DNA from: Gadus chalcogrammus | Lineage: Eukaryota > Chordata > Actinopteri > Gadiformes > Gadidae | Direction of reading: 5' to 3' | Length of the DNA stretch: 64,000 nucleotides | NCBI RefSeq assembly: GCF_026213295.1 | Contig: NC_079432.1 | Coordinates: forward strand, 11,127,812 to 11,191,811 | Shown: positions 1-24,820 of the stretch, piece after piece | Numbering within the stretch: the first letter of the stretch is position 1 | Layout: each line of letters starts with the position of its first letter | Program-made: the position numbers and the translations under genes | The notes under the pieces: generated by a model | Database searches by the model: none | What the model was told of the DNA's origin: nothing | What the model saw: only the letters and a program-made list of their open reading frames with translations

Positions 1-58
1 AGCTCCATCATCACGCCCACACACGCTGCCTGACTCCTCTTCCCTCCGCACTCCCCCT

Positions 59-177
<119 letters not shown>

Positions 178-263
178 TCTCTCTCTCTCACTCTTCTCCT
201 CTCTTACTTTTGCCAAATCTCTCTTTCTCCACTGCTGAAGGGTTATGTGCGTGTTTATATTTA

Positions 264-370
<107 letters not shown>

Positions 371-465
371 ATGTGCATTGATACACATGTGGTGGCGCAG
401 CAGGGGTTTCTCTAAGCTTGAGGAGCACTGGGTAAGCCAGCCCAGATTGCCTTGGGAGGGAGGGG

Positions 466-468
<3 letters not shown>

Positions 469-549
<81 letters not shown>
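469..549. repeat. (GA)n microsatellite and purine-rich flank
   Basis: A GA run of about 80 bp, followed to about 665 by further purine-rich GAGAGA stretches. It lies directly upstream of the possible first exon at 721. GA tracts are common in promoter-proximal DNA, but no TATA box or other core element is obvious. Confidence 0.95.
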
Positions 550-553
<4 letters not shown>

Positions 554-720
554 GGGGGGTGAGGGGTTCTCCTCACAGTGAGAAAGAGAGAGAGAGAGAG
601 TGATATAGGCAGAGAGACCGAGAGAGGGAGACCGAGAGAGCACGAGGGAGGCAGAGAGAGAGGAGGGGAACCACGCAGGCACCAGGATTTTGTCTCGTCT
701 GTTCCCGTCAGCGATCCAGG

Positions 721-743
721 ATGAAGCTGTGTGTGAGCGGAAG
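721..743 (+). CDS. begain: Possible alternative first coding exon of begain
   Basis: An ATG at 721 opens seven codons plus two bases (M-K-L-C-V-S-G, then AG) and meets a GTACTG donor at 744. The exon ends in phase 2, the same phase as the better-supported first exon at 12752, so it can join in frame to the exon at 15121. If joined instead to the acceptor at 12581 it would give a short upstream frame ending in TAG. The evidence is only ATG, donor and phase; such a short exon can arise by chance. No transcript data are available here. Confidence 0.33.
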
Positions 744-3700
744 GTACTGCTTTAATACTGCCTCCTTCATTTGGATGAGGAATCGCTGGCTGAGAGTGTC
801 TGTTTGAGTTTCCGTGTCTGTTTGTCTGTCTGTGGGTTTGCACATTTGTTTGATGTGTCTGTGTGTGTGTAATTGCGTGCCTGAATCTATTAATACGTGT
901 GTGCATGCTTGTAAAGGCATATGTACAGGCACTTGTTCTGAGCTTGTTTGTGTATGTCTGTGGGCGCGGGTATACATTTGTGTGCGTGGGTATACCAGTT
1001 GTATGGTAGTTATATGTGGTATTGCTGTGTGTGCGCGCGTGTGTGTGTGTGTGTGTGTGTGCCTGTGTATGCATGTGTGAGTGCATGTGCGCGCACACGC
1101 TGTCAGATTGTACTCGGGGGTTAACGATTGCAATACAGGAGCGACACACTGTCTCCCGCTCTTGAGGAGATAATAGAATATCTAATCGCTGCAACTCAAG
1201 TTGGCGCGAATGAGATTGTGTTTGTGTTTTATTGCGATGCCGGCAGTTGTCGCTGCTGTCATGCGTCTGTCTGAGCTGGAGATGATTGCGTGGCATCAGG
1301 AGGGGTTTTTCAACCGGTGGTGTAGTCGGTGGATGTTGGGGTGTTTTTTGTTGTTTAAGGAAATCGATTATTCCGGGGTTGCTGAGACGGTTTTACCTCA
1401 GCTCATTATCATGCGTATCTCCGTGTAGCGTCACCCGTTCACATGGCCGTGGCTCCCACTTGCTTTTCTTTTTCTTTTCTGTTTCTTTTTATTTCTTCTT
1501 CCGTAGCTGACAGACCTGTCAACATGAAACAATGGCTCTCGCTGTGTGTTTCCAGGGGAACCACGATCAGCCAGCAAACCGGGTTCCTGATGCACTACAG
1601 AAGATTGTTTCGGGGTGTCTGATGTTACAGATGTTTCTTAAAGTATGATCTCTAAATTGTTAACGCGCTGCTATGGCATCGGTGACAGGGGACATGTCGG
1701 TAGCCCCGTGCTGAACGAACACGCTGTCACTCTTGGGTTTATAGTTGTTTCAATCAGGTATAAAGACGTAGCAATTATGGATGCTGCCAACAATTAATGA
1801 TTGATGATGTTACAGATCTGTGACACTGGTTCACTTAAAAGGCCATTAAGAAATAAATCCCTTTTTTATTTCTTTCGTCAAGGCATTATTGTTCTAATCT
1901 CATTAGACAGATTCTAATTGAAATGTATTTTAAGCAAATAACTGATGGGAGGGGGGGGGGGGGGGGTCTCGAATATTGGCAGGCCGCCACGTCAGTGCAA
2001 CACTTTCAATGCAACCAGGATACATTTGGTCTGTGTGGCATTGAGTATGTGTGTGTGTACGTCTGTGTGTGAAGGAGACGCTGAGTGATCCTTTGAGAAC
2101 GTTGATCCCGACGCTAGACCCCACCCGACTACTTAGTCTCCTCAACCAACGCTCCTTAACCCAGCCCACCCCCCTCTCCCACATACCCCTCACCCCTTCA
2201 CCGCCTCACCGTCCCAGAGCCCTCCAGACCCCCGGCAACACAAACCCCTCCATCTCTGTTTCTCCAATGTGCCAATAGAGTCAACCCCCCCCCGACTCAA
2301 TCCAGGTCAATTGAATCACCACAATGACTTGAATCAAGGCCCATAGAAATATCCAAATTGCTGTGATTATTTCTCATGGAAGTTTGCAGGTGAACTTCTA
2401 ACGGCTAATCAGTGACCTCCTCGACCTTTGGTGATCTCTGTAGCGGATTGGTTGTATAATCTCATTAAGCGATTTTGTAGGCTCAGTTCAAATCTTACAA
2501 TTGCATGCGACTTTGTGATGGCGGCATATAGATAAGTATTATTTTGGCTCAATATAGGTCTACCTTACGGAGAAAATGTTGATCTGATTGTTGAACCATG
2601 CCTCCTGCTGTTTAGGGCTGTGTTAGCACTTGTTAGTTAACCAGTTAGTCTGTATAGGTCTTCTTATAGGTCACACAAAGTAGTAGCTCTCACTGTGACG
2701 GCTTCCGGTGCAACCTTTGCCAAAAGCTCCAGCTAGCCCAGCCTTTCATAAAAGGTCATATCTTGATCTTTAATAAAAAACATTTGAAACATTCGAAAGG
2801 TTTCGCTACTGCTTGAGCACATACTAGGACTGACATCCATCCCATCCATCCAAAAACTGCTGCTATCCTTTTGTAATACTAATTAGCCTTAAGTTTTGCG
2901 TAATCCTAAAATATTTAGAGCAATTAGTATAACGAGAATGCGCGGGTGGTCGTGTGTCACTTATGTTCTGGGAAAATGAACAAAGCAACTAAGCGATCAA
3001 TTAAGGGGATTAAATAAAATGGTGTCCTTCTATCGTTTCTATCGATGCACAACAGGATCTAAAAACATAAAATAACGATAACATATCAGGATGCATCGAC
3101 AACACACAATTAGTGAATATCGTGGACAAATGGATGCAAAACAATTATGTTTCCATTTGTGCATCAGGGTATTGGGTTGGTTGCATTCTGCGCCGTCTAA
3201 CCGCCACTTCCACTTCTAATCCTACACACGGCTCCTCTAATAAACACCTCAAAGCCAGCTCATAGACTCAGGATTGTAGGGGTGTGATCTGAATGTGTAG
3301 TTTGTACTTTCTCAAAGACCAAGCCATCGCCGTTATTTGTCACCCGCTCGGCTACACAGCCAGGAGGGAAAATAGACTCTACCCATTAAATCAGAAGGAG
3401 TGGAAGTAAAAGAAGGAAATCAATAGACTGAAATAAGGTAGAATTTCAATGGATTTCGTGGAACTTAATTATTTTCAATGCTTAATGCACATATTGATAC
3501 CCCTTAATAACATAATTACAAGTAAATTAAGGACTTCAAAGACCCTTTGAAGACCCGGTAAAATTGCTTAAGGCTTTGATGAGGAGTCATCAAACTACGT
3601 TTGGTACTTTAGAATAATTGCAACTTTCCAGCATTAATAAAGTAGTTGTAAATAGTGCATTCATACTGAATTCACTATTTATAAACCATTGTTACAAAAT

Positions 3701-5990
3701 GAATAGTAAACCATTCATAATCACTTATCATTTATTAAAAAGATCATGACAAAAATTGTGTAGAGGAAATTTTTTAAGAATTAGTTGATGACTTACATAC
3801 AATTTGCAACATATTAATAAGGCTTAAAAAAAATGAATGCTGCAATTCACGATAAGTTCAGGTAGTTAAAAAACATGAGTAAAGTATTTAGTGTGAGCTC
3901 AACTACAGTAAGGTGAGAACTATTGATATTCTTAGGTCAATGGTGCAGTACATTCCATAGCAGGAATTTATCCTTTTGGATTTTAAGTGCCAAATAATAA
4001 TTACACTGAAAATATGCTAAAGGAAGATTGAATACATTGTTGAAGGGATGAATAATATGACTTTACCAAACCTGCACTATACCTAACATTTCTACTGTAG
4101 TTATTATATTTAAAAACATCTGAACTAGAAAGTTCCTCAAATATAAATCCAGCTATCTTTTCTCCATACGTCATTTTATTCTGGTCCATACTGGTTGACC
4201 CTTCAATTCCACTGTGGGGAATATCTCAGTCGACAGTTACTGGGAATGAAATATTATAGCTGTATTTGTATCTCAACTCAAGCAACGAGAGGCTTCTAAT
4301 GGTGAAACATACATAGTGCAGGTTTAATTATTGATGATGAGCAAAAAGATGTCATGGGGACTAAGAAGTTGAACACAATCTGTTATCATTCTGTAATCAA
4401 GTGCCAAATGCTTTTCCTAGAATGTTTTCTGGAGTGCATATGTGGTCACACTAATAATATGATCAATTCATTCAACACATTTTAACCACTTAGTTTTAGT
4501 TTGAAACCCAAATAATAAAATAAACGTGTAAAAGTTTTCAAATTAACTTCTGCTTAAAGGGCTTGTGAGTTTCAAAAATGTTGTTGCATGTATAATAAAA
4601 CACAGACAAAAAAGATAACTTGTATAACATTTAAAGGTACGTAATTTCTGCCGCTAGGGATCAGAACAATGATAAAAAACGTAGTTTGATGACGTTGTGA
4701 AGTTAGCGTTGGAACATGGGAGTTGTTGTCTGCTCCAACGTTGTCTCTGAACATTTCTATGTCATTTCAATCTAATGAAATAACCACAAGTAACGTTAAC
4801 TTCCAACTTCCCATAAGACCAGTCCACTACCCAGCTGGATAATGATGTGTAGCCCAGGTGCTATCTGTGGTCAAAAAACAATCATAAGCTGTTACTACAG
4901 AAATAAGCGTTTCGCGTTTAACGTTGTGGTAACTTTATAATGGTACCGTACACATATCAGTGTTCATATCCCTATATATTGAACTTCATATATATGTCTT
5001 TTTTTTTTTGAGTTGCAAAGATAGTAAACCACTGTAAAAGTAAAAAAGCTGGTAAAAAAAGCTGTGTTTTTGTAACATACATAAACTGTATATAATACAG
5101 GTTAAACTGGCAACATAAACTATATAATACAGGTTAAACGGACGTGATGTGCACACTGGTTGAAACTATCACAGGCTCCTTCAAACAAACAAGCGCTTAC
5201 AAAATGAGTACTCGTTGAGATGTAGATTTGATTAAAGTTTTTGTTGGTATTCCTGGCATCCCTAATACTGATTTGTTAAAATCTGGATTGATTACATTCA
5301 GGTATTCGTCCAGCCGGTTTCACTAAGCCAACAGCAATCTTTCCTGTTGCGCATGATAATGTTTTGATACAGAGGATGCACTGAGAGGAGGGGCTCTTCA
5401 CAGATGGGCCGCTGTCAGTTTGTTGGTTGGTGAGAGAGAGCAAATCAATGTGTTGTGCAGCTCCACAATGAAATACCATTTTACCCATTCAAAATAATTC
5501 TATATTTATATGTTTGGGACACACTATCGTTGGCAGATGGTGTCATTCTCTAAATAAAAGTATTGAAAGACAAAAGTAAAGTCTTTATGTGGGAAACATC
5601 CAATTGGTGGCTAGTCATTATAGCACATAGTACGCTAGATCGATATTGAAATATGATATTGATAAGTCTCTACTGGATGACTGTCGTGCGTTCCCGCGGA
5701 TGTCAGGGGTTAAAGGGGTTGTTATGACTCCACTGACATATGTAACGGACCTCACCCAATGTAACGGAACGTGACCCTGAATAAAACCACAGATTTCTCT
5801 GGGTTTGAACATAGTTGGAAACATTTGGGATAATGAATGTACACATCTCAACAAAATATAAAACATAGGTGTAGAAGAAATGTTTAGAAATGTTATGCGA
5901 AAATAGTACCTTCATATCTTTCAAATGATGTAAATATAACAAATCTTAGTTCTCTTGTGGAAAGGGTGCTAGAACATATTTCAGCGACTA
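744..5990. other. Non-coding stretch, no gene recognised
   Basis: GT-rich low-complexity DNA lies at 800-1090, a poly-G run at about 1950-1967, and AT-rich single-copy sequence follows. All long frames are GT/CA-derived or lack codon-like structure. A stretch near 3600-3960 resembles AT-rich fold-back repeat debris. If the exon at 721 is real, this is part of begain's first intron; otherwise it is upstream DNA. Confidence 0.6.
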
Positions 5991-6009
5991 GCTAATGATC
6001 ACATTGTGT

Positions 6010-6540
6010 TTTCCATCTTTGGCTTTCTCCTCCTCTCTCCCTCTCTCCTCCCTCCCTCCCTTCTTCTGTCTCATTCTTCCATTTTCTCACCCCTTTTTTA
6101 TTCACCAGTGACTCTTTCCCTTAGTTATAACACCTTCAGTCTCTTTTGTTCTTTCGCTCGCATTCTCTCTCTGTTTCTCCATTTATTTACTCTCTCCCTT
6201 GTCCTCTCTCATTTATTCTTCCCTTCAGCTAGATGCTTTGATTATACCGTTTTTTACTGGCTCTAATTTTATTTTTCTCTTTTTCTATCTTTCCCCTCCT
6301 CTTTCCTTCTTTCCCTTTCTCTGCCTGATTTCCACTGCTTTATCTCATAGTTTAAGTTGATTCATCTGTCGTCTGTTTCTGTCCCTCTTTCTGCATCCAT
6401 CTCACTCTTTATTTCTCTTTCTTCTTTTTCTCCCTCTCTCTCTCCCTCTCTCGCTCTGCCTCTCTATCTCTCCCTCTCTGTTTCTCAGCTCCTTCCTCTG
6501 GGAGTTATTAAGTGTATATTCTTTTCCCTACCCCATTACA
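6010..6540. repeat. Pyrimidine-rich tract
   Basis: About 530 bp strongly biased to C and T on the + strand (TCTC, CCCTC, TTTCTC words), ending near a poly-C run at about 6577-6600. It is one of two long strand-asymmetric tracts upstream of the main begain exon. Confidence 0.8.
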
Positions 6541-7446
6541 TATCCTCCCCTTTGGCATCCTCATCCCCATCCTCACCCCCCCCCCCCCCCCAACCCCCCC
6601 CCACACACACACAGACAAACACACATAAACGCAAACCTTATCCTCCAGGACAGAGAAAACACCACATTGCTGTTCAATATAAGTCTAATTTCCGATAAAA
6701 TGTCCTTTTCAAGCGAGCCTCGTCCTAACCCTGAAAGATCCCGTGGCAATAGCTGCTCTCAGGCTCTCCTTGAAGACGGCATGAAGTACAAAAGGCTTTT
6801 TATCTTAACCATGTTTGCTCCTTTGCTCCTTTCATGATGTGCAAACAATCATTTGCATATAAATTATAATCAACCTTACTTCCTTCCAAAAAGCATGATT
6901 ATAATATTCTAACCAATGGTGATTCCTGATTAGGCCCTGAAATAAATACACACAAATATGATTCAGAAATATGAAAAAAATATTAAAAGACTTTCAATTA
7001 CCAATTAAGACGCTTTTAATCACAAATTCGTGTTTGCAATAACCTCTGACTTGAATGCTTACTAGATGTATATAAATGGCCCTACCAGACATTGTTAAGA
7101 CCTTTAACACAGGTTTAACCTGTCGGGGGCTTTAAACATGGCGTAGCCAGCGAAGCGAGCCCCTGTTCAGCTGGGGAGAGGCGGGCTGGGAGATGGGGCT
7201 GAACAGCGGACATGCTTTGGTGTTTGGAGGCACCAAAGAGAGCCAGCTGTGAAGGATGAATCAGGATGTTGACGACCAGAGTTCTCTTGCTTTTTATGGG
7301 TTATGGGTTTGAGAAAAAGCACACAGACACGCATCGTACATCTCAAGTTACACACACAGCACACACACCCTGAGCCCAGCACACAGGCGCACAACCGCCT
7401 ACACACAATCAGACACATGAGCAAACACTCTCCCTCACTCTGTCTC

Positions 7447-7684
<238 letters not shown>

Positions 7685-7793
7685 AACCCAGAGCAAAGCA
7701 GTATCGGCCAGTAGCTCTGCAGAGGCGGTGGCTTTGTTGTGTGAGCGGCTGTAATCACTACCTGTCCATTCGCGCTCCACTCGTAAACAATGC

Positions 7794-7812
7794 AGGGGGG
7801 GGGGGGGGGGGG
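7794..7812. repeat. Poly-G run
   Basis: A run of about 19 G residues interrupted once by C, just after the CA repeat. Potential G-quadruplex former and error-prone for sequencing. Confidence 0.85.
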
Positions 7813-7814
7813 CG

Positions 7815-9060
7815 GGTTCACCTCATGGTCTGATGTGCGCTTTTACCGAGCGCCAGCACGTGTGTGCCTGCATGTGATGATGTGACAAGAGTAATTATAC
7901 TGATCATTAAAAACAAAATCTTCCTTCTTTGAACAACAAGAACATCAATAAAAATTGAATACGATCCTGCTAGAAAACACATTTAAACAATTAAAGGCAG
8001 TTCAATATAATATTCCAATGGGGGGGAAATCTCTGTCAGGCTTTCTCATCTGTAATATTTTGTATTGATTTATTGTGTGTTACGAAATACTTTTGTAGAA
8101 GACGGCTCGCTCACACCGTCTGCGTAAAAGACGGCCTTTGGATATTATTATATTTTTTCATTTTATGTTTGTAGTACGTTGGTCAGCCCTATTTCTTTAG
8201 AGGGCTTGTACCAGGAATATGAAGGTGGGGATTATATCCACAACCAAGGGTTTGTGGAGGCAGGAGCGAGGGCAGGGAGGGAGACATAGTACAAGGATAC
8301 TATGGTCATGTCATGTCACGACCATCATGTCAACCGTCAACGTGTCCCGGTGCCATCCTACCCGGTGAGATCATGTACGCCGGTATATACATGTGTCTCT
8401 GTTCTATTTTTAATGAACTGAACCATTTCTGAAAGCTGCCAGTATTTCTCCCTATCTCCTTGGGCTTGGCAGAAAAACATGGCAAATGTTGACCTGGTTT
8501 CGGGGGTAGTGCAGCCATCGTGGCCCCACTTAGCGGTACATTTCATTAAAGGCGAATAAAACGTTGAAAAGTGATGACTGAGCGGAGGAGCAAGTCTGAG
8601 TGAATTAACAGCCAAGTTGTCATTAATATGTGTTATATTGTGATATCTTGTGTTGTATCAACAAATTAGGGCTTCATTTGGTATGCGCTGCTTTCACACC
8701 AGGGTGGAGCTGGGTGTTAACAGGTGTCTCTCATTAGATTAATGACGGGGGCATTGAATAGCATTTAGTTCTGCCCGGTGCACCAGTATAGAGGCAGAGC
8801 TGGTGGAGGGAGGCTGGCTTAGTAGGCTCTGGTGAACCTTAAAGGAACAGTTCCATATTCATTGTCACCGGCCCCTTGGGTGATTACCCTGCTATGACAC
8901 CAATTGCATAGAGTGCTCCTTCCCTTGACTCAAGTTAATCGAGAGTCATTCCTTTAAAAACTTTTCTCCTATTCTGTAGTTAGTTTGACATGACCCAGTT
9001 GGAGTGTTTCTATCTAGCTAAACTGTAAGCACACAAGGGAGACGCCCGCGGATGTATATA
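7815..9060. other. Non-coding stretch, no gene recognised
   Basis: Mixed-composition DNA without a convincing exon on either strand. I see no RNA gene or clear transposon end in it. Confidence 0.55.
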
Positions 9061-9061
9061 A

Positions 9062-9477
9062 AGTAACATTTACAGTAAGGTTACCTTAGTCAACCATTAA
9101 TTAACATTAGCTAATGCAGTTATAATCACTAACTGTCAACGTACAGTTTTACAACAGTAAACTAGCGGTCAAGTAATCATTTACTAATGGTGTTCAGGTA
9201 TATTTACGGTGTTCATGTTAAATAGGCTAATGTGTAGTCAATGGTAATTGCAGTATTTATTTATGCATAATGTAAAAGGGTAAGGTTTAACCCTAACCCA
9301 GACCCTAACCCACCTAACATATTCTTAACCCTCACCCTTACCCCTATGCTAATGCTTTTTGAGAATGCTTATTAGTGCATTAAATAATGTAAACTAATGG
9401 TTACTAGGCCATTAGCTAATTGTTATTGAACTGTTAATTGTTAGTTAATGATTATTACTGCATCAACCAATGTTAAA
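9062..9477. mobile_element. AT-rich fold-back (MITE-like) element
   Basis: The two ends are imperfect inverted copies: AATGCAGTTATAATCACTAA near 9114 faces the reverse complement of the segment near 9440-9465 (reading GATGCAGTAATAATCATTAA). The middle carries CCCTAACCC-like words. No coding capacity; exact ends and target duplication were not resolved. Confidence 0.5.
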
Positions 9478-9546
9478 GTTTCATTATTTGAGCCTTATTA
9501 TATAGTATATACAAATAAGTTAACATATTTAATGCATATACTGTAT

Positions 9547-9592
9547 GTATATATATATATATATATATATATACTGTATATATATATATATA
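9547..9592. repeat. (TA)n microsatellite
   Basis: An alternating TA tract of about 45 bp, broken once by CTG. Confidence 0.9.
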
Positions 9593-9669
9593 ATCTAGCA
9601 CTCTCTAGATTACAGTAGCTCTGCTAGGTTTCTTTTCATCATCTCAGCCCCAAACCCACCCTCCATCAG

Positions 9670-9670
<1 letters not shown>

Positions 9671-9761
<91 letters not shown>

Positions 9762-9806
9762 GACACACACACACACACACACACGCCGGCGGGGCCGGCG
9801 TGTGTG
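9671..9806. repeat. (CA)n tract ending in a GC-rich hairpin
   Basis: A CA run of about 85 bp plus a shorter one, reaching GCCGGC at 9785-9790. A GGG loop follows, then GCCGGC at 9794-9799 running into GTGTGT. The CA tract therefore folds onto the following GT stretch around a GC core. Confidence 0.9.
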
Positions 9807-10084
9807 CGCGTGTGTGTGGCGGGCCGGGCCGGGCGCCGCTGGGTGTTTGCTGCAGTGCGTGAGGAGCTGGCAGGTGGGGAGCCACTGCGCCGTGGTCCCG
9901 AGACACCGCCTGACACTGTCTCACCACAATAATGTAACAGCACACACAACAGCACACACAACAACGCACAATGTCCCCCCGTTGTTTTGACACGTCGGTG
10001 GGAGGGAGAAGCGATGAGGAGGAGGAAGAAGGTTTTCTGTGGCGTCGGGAAGGTTTTTAATGTTGTTAGTGTGTGACTACGCGG

Positions 10085-10400
10085 TGCACAAAAAACAAAT
10101 ACACACAAATGCACACACACACAGGGACACAAACACACACACACCCATCCACCCACACACACACACACACCCACACACACACAAACACAAGCGCGCCCAC
10201 ATGCAGGAAAAACCAATGCACAAACACACTCTCATAAATCCGAATCTATCTACTAATCCCACACTCGTGTGTGTTTGCAGAAACACACACACACACACAC
10301 AAACACACAAGCAGCTGGCCTGCTCCTTCACATATACCTGTATTCAAGTATGAATATCAAGAAAACACACACACACACACACTCACACACATCCGGAAGG
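10085..10400. repeat. CA-rich low-complexity region
   Basis: Several short CA runs (around 10110, 10150, 10280 and 10365) in a CA/AAAC-rich background. No exon seen. Confidence 0.8.
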
Positions 10401-10489
10401 TAGGTATGACTCAGAGGGGAGCAGCTGGACTGAAGGCTCCAGCGACAGTGTGGTGAGCTGTCACCGGTCGGGGGAGGATACATTTCTCC

Positions 10490-11360
10490 TGCAACTCTTC
10501 TCCCCGTGCAGAATCAACAACCTCCTCCACAACACTGTACATCTGGAGAGCACCTCTCTTCTCCTTTCTCTGGCTCTCTGTTTTTTCCCCTCTTCTCTGC
10601 ACCTCTCTCCTCCTCTCTGCTTCTTTCTCCTCTTCTCTGCTCCTCCTTACTCCTCTCTGATTCTTTCTCCTCTTCTCTGCCCTCCTCTTTGTTCCTTTCT
10701 CCTCTTCTCTTCTCCTCCGCTCTCTACTATTTGTACCACAGTTCCTCTCTCCTTCTTTATCATCCTCTCCTCTCCTCTCTGCTCATTACTCCTCTGCTCT
10801 GCATTTCTTTGCTCCTCTGCTTCTTTCTCCCCTTCTCTGCTCATCTCTCCACCTCTCTGCTTCTCTCTACTATATGTACCTCATAGATCCCCTCTCCTTC
10901 TTTATCATCCTCTCTGCTCCTCCCTTTCTCCTCTTCTCTTCTCCTCTCTCCCCCTCTCCCCTCTTCACTGCTCCTCTCTCCAGCTCTCTGCTTCTCTCTA
11001 CTCCTTGTACCTCTCAGCTCCTCTCTCATTAGCTAATTTCTCCTCTTAACTGCTCCACATAGTTCCTCTCTCCTCTTCTCTCCTCCTTTCTGCTTCTCTC
11101 TTCCCCTTTGTCCACATTTCTGCTTCTGTCTCCTCCTTCTTGCTTCTTACTCCTCCTCTCTGCCCTTATCTCCTTCAGTCAGCTCCTCTCTCCTCCTCAC
11201 TGGCCCACTCTCCTCCTCTCTGCTCATTACACTGCTTCTTTGATCCCCTCTACTCCTTCTTTCTGTTCCTTTCTTCTTCTCTCTCCTCCTCTCTCCTCTG
11301 CCTCTGCTCCTTTCTTTTTTATCTGTCCTCCTCTCTCTTCTACTCTGCTACTCTTCCCTT
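10490..11360. repeat. Long polypyrimidine minisatellite (CTCCTCTCTGCTT-type)
   Basis: About 870 bp on the + strand built from degenerate repeats of CTCCTCTCTGCTTCTTTCTC with very few purines. Strand asymmetry and mirror symmetry make it a candidate triplex (H-DNA) former. Open frames on both strands are composition artefacts (Ser/Leu-rich or Arg/Glu-rich). Confidence 0.9.
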
Positions 11361-12055
11361 AAGATTGCCAGATTTTGTGTGTGTTTGTGTGCGTGTGTTG
11401 ATAAACCGACACGTGTGCGCAGCATGTGTTCCCCACACCGCGTTCCTCTGTGCAAATTGTCATCAGATGAACGGATGTAAAATGTTTCCGCAATCTCGAA
11501 AATTTGTGAAATAATAAAACATAACTGTCAAAACACAGATAAAGGCTTGCAGGAGTTTGTGCAACAGGGAACGAGAACGAGCGCACGGAGACTGTTGTGG
11601 AGATTGAAATGTCGATGCAGTTAACCAACGTTTTTACATACACACGACTACACCATCGACCCGCAACCTAGCTTATGCGTCCCTATACACTGAGTGTGGG
11701 TTGTGTTGGGTGAGACATATTAGCTCTCTGCCTGGGCTCAATAAAGGATGGGGGGAGGTCGATTGGGAAAGCGAGAGGGGAAGGGGGTCTGATCACAGTG
11801 GTGGGGCTCTGTCTCTTCCAATAAGTAACACAATTTCTCTTCACCCTCGTACGGGGCCTGCACCTTCGCGACGGGGGCCCCCCCGGAGACAAGGGGGTGT
11901 GTGGGTGGGTTTGTGGGTGCATTGGTGGGGGGTGGGGGGATGAGGAACTGTTGGCACGTGTTTCTCCTGCAGGAAGGGGAGAAAATGTTGTAGACATTGT
12001 GAGAAAACCTTTGTGTGTGTTTGTCTTTGTGTGTGTGCATGTGTGTGCGTGTGTG
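11361..12055. other. Non-coding stretch, no gene recognised
   Basis: Single-copy-looking DNA with G-runs near 11925-11940. No splice-consistent coding segment was identified. Confidence 0.5.
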
Positions 12056-12059
12056 TGTG

Positions 12060-12260
12060 AAAATAATATTCACAAGTTCAGTTTGTTGACGTGTGTGTGT
12101 CTATGTGTGTGTGTGTGTGTGCGTGCATGGGCTTTTTTGTATGTATGGACTTGAACAAAACACTCGCGAGTACAGTTTGTCGACGTGTGTTTGTGTTTGT
12201 TTGTGTGTATGCGTGTGTGTGAACAAAATGTTCACGAGTACAGTTTGTCGACGTGTGGGT
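12060..12260. repeat. Three-copy degenerate tandem repeat with GT filler
   Basis: A motif of the type TCACGAGTACAGTTTGTCGA followed by CGTGTG occurs near 12070, 12165 and 12233. GT-rich spacers of 60-90 bp lie between copies, and the first copy is most diverged. A GT-rich tract continues to about 12480. Confidence 0.75.
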
Positions 12261-12339
12261 GTGTGTGTGGCGATGGGTGGGAGGTGTGTGTGGCAATCAT
12301 ACAAATAATTTTTGTTTGCATATCTTAAATCTTGTTTGT

Positions 12340-12382
12340 GTTTATGTGTTTGTGTGTGTGGTCGTGTGTGTGTGTGTGTGTG

Positions 12383-12432
<50 letters not shown>

Positions 12433-12482
12433 TCTGTGTGTGTTGTTTGTATGTGTGTGGGTCTGTGTGTGTGTGTGTGAGT
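12340..12482. repeat. Imperfect (GT)n tract
   Basis: GT runs interrupted by single A, G or C substitutions. It sits about 100 bp upstream of the acceptor-like site at 12581. Confidence 0.9.
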
Positions 12483-12751
12483 GTTCGGCTTGTTGGGCCC
12501 TCTTCCTCTTACCTAGTTACAGTGATCAGATCTCATAAAGGATGACCGACCCCCTTTTGCTTTTGCTTTTTTCTTTGGCAGGGTCCGTCAAGATAGAACG
12601 GGTGGTCACTCCTCAGGCCAGGCTTAGCCCCCCCCCCCATCACCACCACCACCACCCCCCCCTCAAAAAAGCCCCCACTGAAGCCTCTTAAAAAACGTAC
12701 GTGGAGGCGGAACCAATCTAACACATGAGAGGCGGCGAGCACAGAACCACC

Positions 12752-23957
<11,206 letters not shown>

Positions 23958-24820
23958 AAGAAACTCAGCGTTCTTGGTTTAGTTTTGTTATAATTGATCA
24001 TTGGTATACAGGACGCGACTTGGCATGTGTTAGCCCAGCCGCTAATAGCGTGATCGTGACCAGAATGTTGTTTTTTTTAAGTATCAGGGTGCCTGGGAAT
24101 AAGGAGTTATATTGCAGTATCATGAGCGTATAGTAATCATGGCTTACTGATACAGGGCTTTGGATGTAAAACAATGGAAGACAACTGCTTTCATTCCATT
24201 AGGGAAATCTAAGCAACAAGCGATTGAAGATGGACGTCTTTTAAGAATGTAAATGTGTTTGAAGTTCAAATGTAAAAAACGATATTCAAATTCTTATAAT
24301 GGAGTGATATTTTTTGTATGTATGTTGTTAACATGCCATAAACAACCAACTGAATATGAGCGTTTTTTGAGAAACGCAGAACATGTACATACATTTCAAC
24401 AAGAAACTGCCAACCAGCTAGTGGCGAGAGAGACGTATGAGAAAGATATTTTATGCCAACACAGCACACACGATTGGTTTCAGTTCATTATTTTTTAAGT
24501 AGACTGGAATTGTGTCAGCCACGTAAAGATCTAGAGATATAAATTCTGAAAAGTGAGTGTAAATTTTTTCCTTTTTCTTTATTCGTTCCTGAAATAAATT
24601 ACAAGGTATGGATTGATGTATCATTTTATTATTAATGGTCAGTTTTGGAGAAGTATGCTTCTTTTTGGTTAATGTAATGTTTGCTATATATCCCAGAGAT
24701 TACCGTTTCCTATTCCCATTCTACCTCAAATTTGGATCCCTAATGAAGCCACTGCAACCCTGTTTCTATGACAACAATGCATGTATCTATATTTCTGTTG
24801 TTTTGTTGCCATAATAAAGC
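23958..24820 (+). other. begain: begain 3' UTR with polyadenylation signals
   Basis: AT-rich sequence after the stop codon with AATAAA at 24593-24598 and again at 24813-24818. Either could be used; cleavage sites are not visible from sequence alone. Confidence 0.7.

Noticed and set aside
9290..9345. CCCTAACCC words suggesting telomere sequence
   Set aside because: Only a few imperfect copies inside a fold-back element; the same holds for the GGTTAGGG words at 44340-44540, which belong to a degenerate minisatellite.
10450..11514. Long Ser/Leu-rich frames (199, 126 and 124 codons)
   Set aside because: Generated by the polypyrimidine tract; no domain, no splice structure.
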